From: Nostocales cyanobacterium HT-58-2
GTDB lineage: Bacteria; Cyanobacteriota; Cyanobacteriia; Cyanobacteriales; Nostocaceae
DNA length: 64,000 nt
NCBI GenBank assembly: GCA_002163975.1
Contig: CP019636.1
Coordinates: 3,235,001 to 3,299,000, forward strand
Direction of reading: 5' to 3'
The translations under genes were made by a program, and so were the position numbers. Under the pieces are notes generated by a model, which saw only the letters and a program-made list of their open reading frames with translations, was not told the DNA's origin and ran no database searches. This document shows positions 16,992 to 26,507 of this stretch, piece by piece (position 1 is the stretch's first letter; each line of letters begins with the position of its first letter).

Positions 16992-18287
16992 TTAATAACT
17001 ACCAACTTTGCCATTCGGACGTTGAATAATCATTTCTACAACTCGCCGCTTCGCCTTTGGATCAATACCCACTAAACGCACATACTCATTGCCATATTCT
17101 GTCAGGCAGGACTCCACAGTTGATATTGCATCTTGTTCGCCTGTAATTGGGCTTGTAGCGCAACTTTGCCAAGAACCTGTGCGGAAACGACGCTCATCTA
17201 CGTGTTCAATGCCGATTCTGTAACCCCGAGACAAAATTTCGCGTATTTGTTCTTGTGTCTCTAAGCTTAAATGGGTATTTGATACCTGCTGTTTTTGGTA
17301 TCCATTAGATGTTGAAATTTGAGATGTTGAAATTTGACTTGCGCCATTGCTTGACGGCTGAGTGTTTGGTGTCACCGCAGGGGCAGGTGCAGATTGATTG
17401 CGAGAGTACAAGCTGCGATTATACTCACTCACCAGTTGGGAAGTCTGGACTCGCTGTTGTTCAGCAACCATCAAGTTGCCCATCTCAATTAAGTGAGACA
17501 AGCTGAAATTAGGCTTTCTAAATTCTGGCGGACCTTCAACGCTGTTAACCACACGCTGGGATACGCGATCAACTCCTATTTCATGTATAAAGCTGCGGAT
17601 CTGTTCGTCATAAATTCGGGCACGCAAAGCGCTGAAAAAGTCTATCGATTGATTTGGGAAGGTATCGACTAGCCTGTCAACTTCTTGGCGTGAAAGTCCA
17701 TCTTCACTATAAATCCCACCAACAATGCCCACCTTATCGTCTCGGTCTGGGTCCCAGTAAAATTTCTCCATTCGACCATCGCGAATGAGTGGCGCATAGA
17801 GAGTGGAAAAATCATTGCCTGTCACAATAATCGGTACACGATGTAAAGGCGTTGCGTCGTAACTACCGGGGAGTTGCACATCGGTAGGATTGTCGGCAAT
17901 ATTCATCAGTGTGGCATTCACCAACTGAGTATTGACCGTGTACTGAGTGCCTTCATCAAAGCGTCCTGCACCTGCATCTAAATCGTTAATCATGATCACG
18001 CACATTTTGCCGCGCACGCGAATCAGTTCTGCTGTTTCGCGATAACGCAGACGAATCAGACGTGCAGAATCTCCAGCATCTGGACTTTCCAGTTCGCCGC
18101 CGGATATATGAGTCACCTCGACACCCATTCTCTCGAAGACTAACTCACATTGAAATGACTTGCCCTCGCCCTTGCGTCCGTGAATCCCCAAAATTAAAGG
18201 GACTCGAACACCAGGAAGATTGAGAAAGTTTTTGGTGATATGAACTGCAACTTTGTCTAAGAAGCGAGGGGAAATGTAGTAGCTCAT
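16992..18287 (-). CDS. rca: Rubisco activase with C-terminal small-subunit-like domain
   Basis: The 431-residue AAA+ protein has a Walker A GRKGEGKS (residues about 37-44), Walker B CVIMINDLDAG (about 95-105), sensor region PIIVTGNDFSTLYAPLIRDGRMEKFYW (about 152-178) and the alpha-helical lid to about 285. A Gln/Ser/Asn-rich linker (about 290-345, with the short duplication QISTSQIST) leads to an RbcS-like domain (LETQEQIREILSRGYRIGIE and on to about 428). In cyanobacteria this domain docks the activase onto Rubisco and may help recruit it into carboxysomes, while the motor removes inhibitory sugar phosphates. It is on the same strand as rbcLXS, about 1.2 kb downstream, separated by an SGNH gene. 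Confidence 0.93.
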   Translation of the reverse strand: MSYYISPRFLDKVAVHITKNFLNLPGVRVPLILGIHGRKGEGKSFQCELVFERMGVEVTHISGGELESPDAGDSARLIRLRYRETAELIRVRGKMCVIMINDLDAGAGRFDEGTQYTVNTQLVNATLMNIADNPTDVQLPGSYDATPLHRVPIIVTGNDFSTLYAPLIRDGRMEKFYWDPDRDDKVGIVGGIYSEDGLSRQEVDRLVDTFPNQSIDFFSALRARIYDEQIRSFIHEIGVDRVSQRVVNSVEGPPEFRKPNFSLSHLIEMGNLMVAEQQRVQTSQLVSEYNRSLYSRNQSAPAPAVTPNTQPSSNGASQISTSQISTSNGYQKQQVSNTHLSLETQEQIREILSRGYRIGIEHVDERRFRTGSWQSCATSPITGEQDAISTVESCLTEYGNEYVRLVGIDPKAKRRVVEMIIQRPNGKVGSY

Positions 18288-18599
18288 GAATCTTTATAGA
18301 TAATTTCCAGCCCTGATAGGGATTTAATGACTGTTGCCAACTTAGAATTTACAACAATTTATGGACAAGATGATTAACTCCCTTAAGTTAATATTAAATT
18401 TTTTGAGTACGAATTTTTATCAATCTTGAGATAAAAACAGTTTTCCTTTCTCATATCAATTATCAGTGATTATGTTGTCATAAATATCAAAATAGATATA
18501 TTTTTGAGTGTGGGTGTAAATTCTCAAGTCACCTCCGATAAGTCACTATCCTTCCAAGGAAAAGTCTACTTCCGGAGGGAATATTTTTATAATTTGAAG
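18288..18599. other. Intergenic region between rca and the SGNH gene
   Basis: About 310 bases, AT-rich, no gene or clear hairpin. It should contain the rca promoter (rca is transcribed leftward from here), but no confident -35/-10 pair was identified. Confidence 0.4.
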
Positions 18600-19220
18600 T
18601 TATTTAAACCAATTTAACCAGGCGTCCCAATTTTCAACTATTTTCGCAAATTCTGCATAACCGCCTGTTCTGGGATGAACACCGTCATTAGCTTTTGCTT
18701 CATCTATCCAAATATTAGATTGTTCTAAAATCGGAAAAACATCTAAATAAGGCACATTCAGTTCATCACAAACTAAAGCGAACTGTTTAGATAAATTCGT
18801 CGTTCTCTGCTTTCTTTGAGTATCTTCCTGATCTGCGTATGGAGCTGGACCAACCATCAATACAGGATATAACTGTTTAGCTTTACTCAAAATGCTGTGG
18901 ACATTTTCGATTGATTGTGTCAATTCAACACGAGTTTTACCATTTTCTAGCGTTGTGTCATTCAATCCAAAAGAAAATACTATTCTACCGTTGTATTCTT
19001 TTGGTAAGCGAAGTGATACTTCCTGTAACCAACGCTTTGCTATATCAGTACTCGTGTCCCGCCTAATACCTAAATTATAGTAGGTAATATCATAACCTTT
19101 TTTATTAGCATTAATACACACTCTGCCTGTCCACCCAAGGCATTCAGCGTCACCAGTTCCATTGACAAAAGAGTCACCAACAAAGCAAATCCTAACTTCT
19201 GGTAGATGTGCTGAATTCAT
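18600..19220 (-). CDS. SGNH/GDSL-type hydrolase
   Basis: The 206-residue enzyme has the SGNH blocks in order: block I ICFVGDSFVNG (catalytic Ser near 17), block II around YNLGIRRDTS (Gly), block III FSFGLNDTT (Asn near 86), and block V DGVHPRTGGY (Asp and His near 178-181). The fold is a flavodoxin-like esterase acting on small esters or acyl groups; no signal peptide is present, so it is probably cytoplasmic. It lies between rbcS and rca on the same strand, but nothing ties its chemistry to carbon fixation. Substrate unknown. Confidence 0.85.
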   Translation of the reverse strand: MNSAHLPEVRICFVGDSFVNGTGDAECLGWTGRVCINANKKGYDITYYNLGIRRDTSTDIAKRWLQEVSLRLPKEYNGRIVFSFGLNDTTLENGKTRVELTQSIENVHSILSKAKQLYPVLMVGPAPYADQEDTQRKQRTTNLSKQFALVCDELNVPYLDVFPILEQSNIWIDEAKANDGVHPRTGGYAEFAKIVENWDAWLNWFK

Positions 19221-19279
19221 AAAATTTTCTTTTTTATGATTGACAAGAAATATAGCCTAAGTGGCTCGACGTGAATAAA

Positions 19280-19356
19280 CGTAGGATGGGTTAGCCGAAA
19301 GTACCCATGCTGCTCAAACAATTGATGCGTTACGGCTATGCTTAACACATCCTACG
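19280..19356. repeat. Palindromic repeat, GTAGGATG...CATCCTAC family
   Basis: CGTAGGATGGGTTAG at the left (from 19280) is mirrored by CTTAACACATCCTACG at the right (to 19356). A related copy, with TAGGATGCGTTAGC and GCTAACCCATCCTAC as its ends, lies at 57187-57260. About 75 bases, non-coding, between genes in both places. It fits the small dispersed hairpin elements of filamentous cyanobacteria. Confidence 0.65.
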
Positions 19357-19482
19357 AAAAATTCTGTTCGCCCACTTACACCCTTTAGAGAGTAAAAAAG
19401 AGAGGTAGATAAACTGACCTCTCTTATTGGGGGATAAACAAATGACTTAGAGTTCTTTCACAATGAATCCCAACTTACAGCT

Positions 19483-19812
19483 TTAGTATCTGCTGGGTTT
19501 GTGAACGATAAAGCTGAGAATTTGGCACTGCTTGATGTTATCGAAGCCAACAACGCGAATAAAGTGGTTGGGGTACTGAGAACGGCAAGCTTGAACTTCG
19601 CTTAGCACTTCTTGAGTGGATCTTGCGCTAAACAAAGGCAGTTTCCACAGAGTCCAGTAATATACTGTCGGCTCAGAGTCTTCGTTAAACTCGATTGCCG
19701 GAATATAACCTTGGTTCAGAATGTACTGGATCTGCTTAGCAATTTGAGCATCAGAGAGGGGCGGAAGATAGGAAAGGGTTTCGTAGCGACGCTCTTTTGG
19801 TAGGGTTTGCAT
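19483..19812 (-). CDS. rbcS: Rubisco small subunit
   Basis: The 109-residue form IB small subunit has the usual segments: [16 protein letters not shown] (residues 6-21), [17 protein letters not shown] (about 28-44), [11 protein letters not shown] (about 51-61), [24 protein letters not shown] (about 69-92) and the C-terminal strand [10 protein letters not shown]. It caps the L8 core and is needed for full activity and carboxysome packing. It is last in rbcL-rbcX-rbcS, 64 bases after rbcX. Length is normal. Confidence 0.96.
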   Translation of the reverse strand: MQTLPKERRYETLSYLPPLSDAQIAKQIQYILNQGYIPAIEFNEDSEPTVYYWTLWKLPLFSARSTQEVLSEVQACRSQYPNHFIRVVGFDNIKQCQILSFIVHKPSRY

Positions 19813-19876
19813 AGGTGATGATAATGGGTTGTAGTTGATATCAGTTCCCAGTAATCAGTTATCTTTTGTTAACTGT

Positions 19877-20275
19877 TCACTGTTCATTGTTTGGATCTGA
19901 GGTTGCTTGCGTTTCCGTTTCCGGGCTGGGATTTGATGTATCGATTTGCGTGATTCGCTCAAGATGCTGGCGTCGGTGTTCCATATTGCCTTGCTGAATG
20001 CCAGTGCGAACCATTTCGGGTAAGTATTCAGTGACTTGTTCCGCTATGTGTTCTCTAACAATCATGATCCGCAAAGCCAATTCGGGCTTCTCTTGAAAAA
20101 GTTCCCTAATATATGCTTCTCCATCCTGAATTTTGTCGGCGGAAAAGCGCTGCAGCCAAAATGCCAAGGGAGGATTTGTTTCGTTGATTTGAGCCAACAC
20201 CGTTTTTAGTGCCTGATAAGTCAGGTAGCTTTGCAGCGTCTTGGCTGTGTCTTTCGCAATTTGCTTAATATCCAT
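19877..20275 (-). CDS. rbcX: Rubisco assembly chaperone RbcX
   Basis: About 132 residues from the ATG at 20275 (MDIKQIAKDTAKTLQSYLTY). A longer frame reaches upstream to 20317 but its extra residues are not expected in RbcX and lie in the repeat-bearing spacer. The helical core QALKTVLAQINETNPPLAFWLQRFSADKIQDGEAY contains the conserved surface that binds the RbcL C-terminal tail (consensus EIKFEFD). RbcX stabilises folded RbcL antiparallel dimers during assembly. The C-terminal 25 residues are polar and variable, as usual. Position between rbcL and rbcS is standard for filamentous cyanobacteria. Confidence 0.94.
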   Translation of the reverse strand: MDIKQIAKDTAKTLQSYLTYQALKTVLAQINETNPPLAFWLQRFSADKIQDGEAYIRELFQEKPELALRIMIVREHIAEQVTEYLPEMVRTGIQQGNMEHRRQHLERITQIDTSNPSPETETQATSDPNNEQ

Positions 20276-20296
20276 GCTTGACCCCAGCCCTAGAAT

Positions 20297-20367
20297 AAGT
20301 AAAAAGTCAAAAGTCAAAAGTAAAAGAAAGAAGGGATGATTTCCTTTTACCTTTTAACTTTTTACTT
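20297..20367. repeat. Inverted repeat in the rbcL-rbcX spacer
   Basis: AAGTAAAAAGTCAAAAG starting at 20297 is mirrored by CTTTTAACTTTTTACTT ending at 20367. The left arm contains a tandem GTCAAAA unit. A related AT-rich pair occurs at about 53051-53105 (AAGTCAAAAGCCAAAAG and CTTTTTACTTTTTACTT). In the transcript it would form a hairpin just after the rbcL stop (rbcL ends at 20373) and could protect or attenuate the rbcL message relative to rbcX-rbcS. Confidence 0.6.
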
Positions 20368-20372
20368 GGCGA

Positions 20373-21803
20373 TCAGACGGTATCGACTGTTTCAAACTCG
20401 AACTTAATTTCCTTCCACAGTTCACAAGCAGCAGCCAGTTCAGGAGACCACTTAGCCGCTTCACGGATAACATCGTTACCTTCGCGAGCCAAGTTACGAC
20501 CTTCGTTACGTGCTTGGATACAAGCTTCCAGGGCGACGCGGTTAGCGGTAGCGCCAGGAGCATTACCCCAAGGGTGACCAAGGGTACCACCACCAAATTG
20601 CAGCACAGAGTCGTCACCGAAGATTTCTACCAGTGCGGGCATATGCCATACGTGGATACCACCGGAAGCAACTGCCATCACACCAGGCATAGAAGCCCAG
20701 TCTTGTGTGAAGTAAATACCGCGAGACTTGTCTTGCTCAACATAGTTTTCACGCAGCAGATCCACAAAACCCATTGTAATCGCGCGATCGCCTTCTAACT
20801 TACCAACCACGGTTCCGGTGTGGATGTGGTCACCACCAGACATCCGCAGTGCTTTAGCCAAAACGCGGAAGTGGATACCGTGGTTCTTTTGACGGTCAAT
20901 AACCGCGTGCATAGCACGGTGAATGTGCAGTAGGATACCGTTATCGCGGCACCAACGCGCCAATGTGGTGTTGGCGGTGAAGCCTGCGGTTAGGTAGTCG
21001 TGCATGATGATGGGCATATTGAGTTCTTTAGCAAACTCAGCCCGCTTGAGCATTTCTTCGCAGGTGGGGGCGGTCACGTTCAGGTAGTGACCTTTGATTT
21101 CACCAGTTTCAGCTTGTGATTTATGGATGGCGTCTGCAACAAACAAGAAGCGATCGCGCCACCGTTGGAATGGTGCAGAGTTGATGTTTTCGTCGTCTTT
21201 GGTGAAGTCTAGACCACCGCGCAAGCACTCGTATACAGCGCGTCCGTAGTTCTTAGCAGACAGACCCAACTTTGGCTTAATCGTACAACCCAACAGAGGA
21301 CGACCGTACTTGTTCAGTTTGTCACGCTCAACTTGGATACCGTGTGGAGGTCCTTGGAATGTCTTGAGGTAAGCAACAGGAATCCTCAAGTCTTCCAAAC
21401 GTAGTGCTTTGAGGGCTTTGAAACCAAACACGTTACCTACAATGGAGGTAAACATATTGGTGACAGAGCCTTCTTCAAACAGATCCAGAGGATAGGCAAC
21501 GTAGGCAATAAATTGGTTGTCGTCACCAGGAACTGGCTCGATATCATAACAACGACCTTTGTAGCGATCAAGGTCGGTGAGCAAGTCCGTCCACACGGTT
21601 GTCCAAGTACCAGTGGAAGACTCAGCAGCTACAGCAGCGCCTGCCTCTTCGGGTGGAACTCCTGGCTGGGGTGTAACGCGGAATGCCGCTAAAAGATCTG
21701 TATCTTTAGGTGTGTAATCGGGGGTGTAATAAGTTAATCTATAATCTTTTACCCCTGCTTGATACCCTGCTTTCGTCTGAGTCTTCGTTTGAGCGTAAGA
21801 CAT
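20373..21803 (-). CDS. rbcL: Rubisco large subunit (form IB)
   Basis: The 476-residue ribulose-1,5-bisphosphate carboxylase large subunit is the CO2-fixing enzyme of the Calvin cycle. Active-site segments are present: [10 protein letters not shown] (Lys175 region), [14 protein letters not shown] (carbamylated Lys201 with Asp203/Glu204), [22 protein letters not shown] (His294 region), [11 protein letters not shown] (loop 6 Lys334) and [18 protein letters not shown]. The C-terminus [12 protein letters not shown] carries the RbcX-binding sequence. The start [17 protein letters not shown] is preceded by GGAAGG at good spacing on the minus strand. It is first in the rbcLXS unit. Confidence 0.98.
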   Translation of the reverse strand: MSYAQTKTQTKAGYQAGVKDYRLTYYTPDYTPKDTDLLAAFRVTPQPGVPPEEAGAAVAAESSTGTWTTVWTDLLTDLDRYKGRCYDIEPVPGDDNQFIAYVAYPLDLFEEGSVTNMFTSIVGNVFGFKALKALRLEDLRIPVAYLKTFQGPPHGIQVERDKLNKYGRPLLGCTIKPKLGLSAKNYGRAVYECLRGGLDFTKDDENINSAPFQRWRDRFLFVADAIHKSQAETGEIKGHYLNVTAPTCEEMLKRAEFAKELNMPIIMHDYLTAGFTANTTLARWCRDNGILLHIHRAMHAVIDRQKNHGIHFRVLAKALRMSGGDHIHTGTVVGKLEGDRAITMGFVDLLRENYVEQDKSRGIYFTQDWASMPGVMAVASGGIHVWHMPALVEIFGDDSVLQFGGGTLGHPWGNAPGATANRVALEACIQARNEGRNLAREGNDVIREAAKWSPELAAACELWKEIKFEFETVDTV

Positions 21804-22200
21804 AAAATCCCTTCCAAGAAGTTACTCTTTATTACTGAACAAATTACATCCCGTGTGACTTTTCCCCATCTCTAGCCCGTCCCCGATAAGTCAGGGAGAG
21901 ATTAGGAAAAATCGTTTGTTAGGGGTTGCTTATTGCAAAAAATTGCTGCTTTTCTGCAACTATTGACGGAAATTCACAAATTGATGAGTGAAAGACACAA
22001 GCCGCACATCATGTAATTTGTAGCTTGTTTCACAATATATCAAGAATGTAATAAGTTATTCTTTGAATCTTTTTAACTTTTGTATTTAAATTTTTTATCA
22101 AACAACATTTTTAACATTTTATTAAGATTTGTTTACAAAGGAGATGTCATAATAGTATGTCCTTTTCTGTTTTAAGGTTTATTGAGAAAAATTTCTAAAA
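21804..22200 (-). promoter_or_regulatory. Long upstream region of rbcL, shared with a divergent gene
   Basis: About 400 bases separate rbcL from the divergent acetyltransferase. GGAAGG lies just before the rbcL ATG. The region beyond is AT-rich with runs of T and A. rbcL in filamentous cyanobacteria is known for a long, regulated leader, so the rbc promoter is expected here, but I could not single out one promoter or regulator site. Confidence 0.45.
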
Positions 22201-22749
22201 ATGCATATCCCTCAACTTGAAACCCAACGTCTTATCTTACGCGGATTTCGAGAAGAAGACCTTGATGCTTACGCCAAGATGCACAGTGACCCCGAAGTGA
22301 CGCATTATATCGGTGAGGGAAAAACTTTATCTCGTTCGGAGTCTTGGCGAAACATGGCGATGATTGTTGGTCATTGGCAACTACGGGGTTATGGTCTGTG
22401 GGCTGTTGAGGAACGCTGTAGTGGAGAAATGATTGGTCGGATAGGCTGTTGGCAACCAGAAGGATGGCCAGAATTTGAAATTGGTTGGATGTTGCAGCGG
22501 GCTTATTGGGGACGTGGTTTTGCAACGGAGGGTGCAAAGGCAGCAATGGATTATGCTTTTGATGAGTTACAGCAATCTTATGTGATTAGTGTCATTCGTC
22601 CAGAAAATGCTGCTTCAATCAGGGTTGCTCAGAAAATAGGAGAAAAATTGCAAGGAAAAACAGAACTTTTCGGAAGTGAGGCGGTCATTTATGGAATAAG
22701 TCGAGAAGACTGGCTAGCGAGAAAACACAATTCAGATGCAGGTAAGTAA
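22201..22749 (+). CDS. GNAT acetyltransferase (RimJ/RimL type)
   Basis: The 182-residue N-acetyltransferase of the RimJ/RimL branch begins LETQRLILRGFREEDLDAYA, the standard first strand and helix. IGRIGCWQPEGWPEFEIGWML is the central strand pair, and YWGRGFATEGAKAAMDYAFDEL contains the acetyl-CoA pyrophosphate-binding RGxA-like loop. Such enzymes acetylate protein N-termini, small amines or antibiotics; the substrate cannot be told. It is divergent from rbcL with a separate upstream region. No unusual features. Confidence 0.85.
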   Translation: MHIPQLETQRLILRGFREEDLDAYAKMHSDPEVTHYIGEGKTLSRSESWRNMAMIVGHWQLRGYGLWAVEERCSGEMIGRIGCWQPEGWPEFEIGWMLQRAYWGRGFATEGAKAAMDYAFDELQQSYVISVIRPENAASIRVAQKIGEKLQGKTELFGSEAVIYGISREDWLARKHNSDAGK

Positions 22750-22918
22750 GAGGTGTAACGCCTTGGATATATTAAATACTACATCCTACATTGAGTACAG
22801 AATTATTTAAAAAACTAGGCAATAAAGTTTAAAAAATCTCAACCAAGGGAACACTGAAATTAACCCAAAGCCAGTTTAGACAACGGCTGTGGGAACTGTC
22901 TCCAAAGGAAGTGTGACC

Positions 22919-24157
22919 GTGGTGTTGTTTTACAAGCGTCCTAGTGTGTTGATTAGTTTTGTGGTTCTGGGATTGGTAGGTCTGCCAAATATTGCTACTG
23001 TGATGGCACAGACCGATCACCCCACAAGGGCGATGGCGCACAGCGCCGCACCGGAGGTGATCGCAATTCCGACAAATTCTCAAAAAGGCGATCGCGAAGC
23101 GGGCGCTCTGCGCAGCTCCCTTTGGGAACATCGCCAAGTTGTCCTAGCGCAAAAACTCCTCAATATAATAAAAAACTATGTTGAACCATCCGAGTTAACC
23201 CCTGCATACCCTCCTTCGCCATCACCAGCGCCACAAGACTCCTCACCCGATAAACGGCAACTGCAAGAGCGTTTGCAAGAAGAAATTGACTATCGCATTA
23301 GTGCCTTACAGGCAGATTCTACAGGTCATCTGTGGGTAGGTTCTTGGCGGGGGTTGTCGCGGATTGACCCGAATACTGGCAAAATTTTAGCTCGTGTGAG
23401 TTTACCGAATGTGACTATTGGTGCATTAGCCCAAGATAAAGTAGGACGCTTATGGGTAGGAACTTATGAGGGGTTACAGCGAGTAGACCCCCGTAGTAGC
23501 GAAATAACAGCACAAAACTTATTTTTACCTTCTAAACGGGTCTTATCTTTGTTAGTTGATAAGCGGGGTTATGTGTGGGCAGGAACAGACAAAGGCTTAG
23601 CCTTAATTAGTCCAGATGAAGGATTGACAATGACGACATTAAAAAACCTGCCTGGTCTCAGCGGCAATGCTTTGACTCTCGATGCCGAGGGTCAATTATG
23701 GGTGGGAACCCTTGATGGTTTGGTGCAAGTTAATACTGCCAACGCCTATATCATCAAGCGGATTGACAATTTACCAGGAACAACTGTGCAAGCTCTAGCG
23801 ATGAGTCCACAGGGGTTCATTTGGGCAGGAATGCCAAACAATTTGCTCGTTATTAATCCAAAAACTGGTATGGTGCTACGGTCTGTCACTCCCCTACGTG
23901 GACGTAACGTCACAGTTATACGTTTTGCTAAAGATGGTAGTGTCTGGGTTGGCACTGATAATGGTTTGCTACGATTGAATTCATACACTGGAGCCTTGCT
24001 AGACCAAGTTCCTGGTCTTCCTTCTAGCCGTGTTCTCAGCCTTGCTCCTGACATAGGTAATAAGTTATGGATTGGCACCACTGAAGGTCTAGCTTGGTTG
24101 ATGCCCAAAATGGAAGGCGCAAAACCTCATTTTGCTTTTACTCGCGCCGTTAAATAA
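22919..24157 (+). CDS. Exported beta-propeller (Reg_prop-like) protein
   Basis: AAAGGAAG at 22904-22911 points to the GTG at 22919 or 22922 as start rather than the GTG at 22889. The protein has an N-terminal hydrophobic signal (LISFVVLGLVGLPNIATVMA). A low-complexity region at residues about 30-130 holds an inserted repeat and a Pro/Ser-rich linker. At least six propeller blades follow, each with a pattern like GHLWVGSWRGLSRIDPNTG, GRLWVGTYEGLQRVDPRS or GYVWAGTDKGLALISP. This is the ligand-binding two-component-regulator propeller seen in sensor proteins, here without any kinase domain, so probably a periplasmic binding or scaffold protein. Function unknown. Confidence 0.75.
   Translation: MVLFYKRPSVLISFVVLGLVGLPNIATVMAQTDHPTRAMAHSAAPEVIAIPTNSQKGDREAGALRSSLWEHRQVVLAQKLLNIIKNYVEPSELTPAYPPSPSPAPQDSSPDKRQLQERLQEEIDYRISALQADSTGHLWVGSWRGLSRIDPNTGKILARVSLPNVTIGALAQDKVGRLWVGTYEGLQRVDPRSSEITAQNLFLPSKRVLSLLVDKRGYVWAGTDKGLALISPDEGLTMTTLKNLPGLSGNALTLDAEGQLWVGTLDGLVQVNTANAYIIKRIDNLPGTTVQALAMSPQGFIWAGMPNNLLVINPKTGMVLRSVTPLRGRNVTVIRFAKDGSVWVGTDNGLLRLNSYTGALLDQVPGLPSSRVLSLAPDIGNKLWIGTTEGLAWLMPKMEGAKPHFAFTRAVK
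23018..23065 (+). repeat. GC-rich repeat inside the propeller gene
   Basis: About 48 bases including GGCGATGGCGCACAGCGCC and CACCGGAGGTGATCGCA. The same sequence, with only a few differences, lies in the mltA-like gene at 59793-59841 in reverse orientation. Here it is read as RAMAHSAAPEVIA, next to a second GC-rich block at about 23087-23138 (GGCGATCGCGAAGCGGGCGC and on). Both blocks sit in the low-complexity region between signal peptide and propeller, where insertions would be tolerated. Confidence 0.75.
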
Positions 24158-24253
24158 ACAGATGGGGAAGTAGGGGAAGATGAGGAGATGAAGCAATATT
24201 TTCTCCCCCTATTCCCCCCACTCTACTTACCCTCCTAACTCTTGAGTTGAACA

Positions 24254-25039
24254 ATGGCTGTCACAACCCGACAATTAATTGAATGGAAACAACAGGGACG
24301 CCCAATTGTGGCGTTGACTGCCTGGAATTATGCGATCGCTCAGATATTAGATACAGCTGGGGTAGATTTAATCCTTGTGGGAGATACGCTAGCAATAGTG
24401 CTAGGGTATAGCACAACACTGCCAATTACTTTAGAAGAAATGCTGCATCATGCCCAAGCTGTGCGTCGCGGTGTGAAGCGAGCATTAATGGTTGTAGATT
24501 TACCATTCTTGACTTATCAAGAAAGTCCCCAGCAAGCGATGCACTCAGCTGGACGCGTGCTCAAGGAGACAGGTGCTCAAGCAGTCAAGTTAGAAGGTGG
24601 CTATCCAGCCATGATAGAAACCGTCGCCCGCTTGGTGCAAGCTGGGATTCCGGTTATGGGTCATGTAGGTTTGACACCGCAATCCATACATCACACAGGT
24701 TTGCGTCAACAAGGCAAGACTGAAGAAGCAGGGGAAAGGATTTTGAAAGAGGCGATCGCCCTAGAACAAGCGGGTGTTTTTTCTATAGTCTTAGAGCATA
24801 TCCCGGCAAATCTGGGATTAGAAATTACACAAAAACTCAGTATTCCCACGATTGGTATTGGTGCAGGACCACACTGTAATGGTCAAGTATTAGTCACTTC
24901 AGATTTACTGGGACTTTCAGAAAGGCAGCCTCCCTTTGCTAAAGTTTATACCAATTTACGAGAAACGATTACCAAAGCTGTACAGGATTACAGTACTGAA
25001 GTGAGGGAGCGGAAATTTCCAGAAATGGGTCGTGGATAA
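24254..25039 (+). CDS. panB: 3-methyl-2-oxobutanoate hydroxymethyltransferase
   Basis: The 261-residue PanB transfers a hydroxymethyl group from 5,10-methylene-THF to alpha-ketoisovalerate, making ketopantoate for pantothenate and CoA. The TIM-barrel has family segments [14 protein letters not shown] (residues 18-31), [14 protein letters not shown] (Mg-binding Asp region), [27 protein letters not shown] and the C-terminal [15 protein letters not shown]. All the conserved blocks I look for are there. It is a single gene with panC not adjacent. The start is the ATG at 24254 after a gap of about 95 bases behind the propeller gene. Confidence 0.95.
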   Translation: MAVTTRQLIEWKQQGRPIVALTAWNYAIAQILDTAGVDLILVGDTLAIVLGYSTTLPITLEEMLHHAQAVRRGVKRALMVVDLPFLTYQESPQQAMHSAGRVLKETGAQAVKLEGGYPAMIETVARLVQAGIPVMGHVGLTPQSIHHTGLRQQGKTEEAGERILKEAIALEQAGVFSIVLEHIPANLGLEITQKLSIPTIGIGAGPHCNGQVLVTSDLLGLSERQPPFAKVYTNLRETITKAVQDYSTEVRERKFPEMGRG

Positions 25040-25127
25040 ACCTAGGTGTTTAGTGGATAACTGTCAAGTACTATCCATGACAGTTGTCTATGACATTTGT
25101 CTAGAAGTTGTGGAACGGTGAACTTCT

Positions 25128-26144
25128 TCAGATCGAATAGTAAATTGGGAAAGATTTTGCATCCTTGGGCTTTACATACACTCGTTGCTGCGGTTCCAAC
25201 TTTAACTCGTCAAAGCGTTCCCGAGTCAAATGGGCTGTGACAACTTGCCCGTCATCTAAAGTTAACTCTGCTTGAACTTCCCAACCCAAATTTATCAATC
25301 TACTGACTCTAGCTGGTACTGTAGTCCCATTTTGGGTCGTTTCTACAATGATGTCTTGTGGACGCAAGAGGATTTCTTGATGTGCAGAATCAAACCCGTT
25401 AGTTTGAAAAATCTTTGCTGTGCTGGGTAGCACGTTGACAGGTCCAATAAAACTCATCACAAATGCTGTCGCTGGGTGGTCATAAATTTCTGCAGGTGTA
25501 CCGACCTGTTCAACGCGCCCTTGATTCATCACCACAACTTTATCTGAGACTTCCATGGCTTCTTCTTGATCGTGAGTCACGAAAACAGTTGTTACATGAA
25601 CTTCATCATGTAAGCGTCGTAACCAAGCGCGTAAGTCTTTACGAACTTTAGCATCCAGTGCACCAAAGGGTTCATCTAAAAGTAATACCTGTGGTTCTAC
25701 AGCCAGTGCCCGTGCTAATGCTACCCGTTGGCGTTGACCGCCGGAAAGCTGTGATGGATAACGATTACCTAATCCACGCAGTTGTACTAATTCTAGTAAC
25801 TCTTCTGTACGCTCTTTGATTTTTGTTTTTGGTGTTTTACGAATTTCTAAACCAAAGGCTATGTTTTGCCTAACAGTCAAATGTTTAAACAAGGCATAGT
25901 GCTGGAACACAAACCCAATGTTCCGATCTTGCACACTTCGATATGTAGCATCCCTACCAGTCAACAAAATTTTGCCACTATCTGGTGTCTCCAAACCTGC
26001 AATCAGTCGTAGTAGGGTAGATTTTCCAGATCCTGAAGGTCCCAACAATGCCACTAGTGAGCCACTTTCAACTTCTAGACTGACCTCATCAACGGCTTTA
26101 AAGCTGCCAAACTGTTTGGATACGTTCTCAACGACTATGCCCAC
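25128..26144 (-). CDS. cysA: Sulfate/thiosulfate ABC transporter ATP-binding protein
   Basis: The 338-residue importer ATPase has Walker A GPSGSGKS (about 35-42), Q-loop near FVFQHYALF, signature LSGGQRQR (about 134-141), Walker [13 protein letters not shown] (about 153-164), switch His in [16 protein letters not shown], and a TOBE-like C-terminal domain (about 235-330, [13 protein letters not shown] onward). These features and length fit CysA of the CysTWA-Sbp sulfate importer. The permease and binding-protein genes are not next to it, so substrate is inferred from sequence resemblance; molybdate or phosphonate ATPases are less likely. Confidence 0.82.
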   Translation of the reverse strand: MGIVVENVSKQFGSFKAVDEVSLEVESGSLVALLGPSGSGKSTLLRLIAGLETPDSGKILLTGRDATYRSVQDRNIGFVFQHYALFKHLTVRQNIAFGLEIRKTPKTKIKERTEELLELVQLRGLGNRYPSQLSGGQRQRVALARALAVEPQVLLLDEPFGALDAKVRKDLRAWLRRLHDEVHVTTVFVTHDQEEAMEVSDKVVVMNQGRVEQVGTPAEIYDHPATAFVMSFIGPVNVLPSTAKIFQTNGFDSAHQEILLRPQDIIVETTQNGTTVPARVSRLINLGWEVQAELTLDDGQVVTAHLTRERFDELKLEPQQRVYVKPKDAKSFPIYYSI

Positions 26145-26507
26145 TACTACTGCACCTCTACAACTAATCTGCCGATTTTTGATTAGATTAGGTTATGTTA
26201 TTTGTACTCTACTCTGCAATCATACTCATTGCACTCAAAAAAACCGCAATCGTGAGAACTATTATAGTTGAGGTAATAATCGGCACAATTGGCTAGGAAG
26301 CATCGCCATTGGGTTCCTTTTCTTGTACTGCAAAGCCCTGGGCTGACTCGAGATCATCCAGCGTAGATATAAACGAATCACATGAGTATTCATGGCGAAA
26401 TATTAAGGAACATTGCGTTTATGTCAAATCTCGAAAGCAGAGCGCCAAATTAGCCAAAAGTCCGTGATACTATGCTTTGGGTAAAAGTCAAGATTGGGAG
26501 AAGACCT
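26145..26507. promoter_or_regulatory. Divergent upstream region between cysA and chlP
   Basis: About 360 bases between two divergent genes, so it must carry both promoters. GGGAGA at 26496-26501 is a good ribosome binding site for the TTG start of chlP at 26508. No confident operator was seen. Confidence 0.45.
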
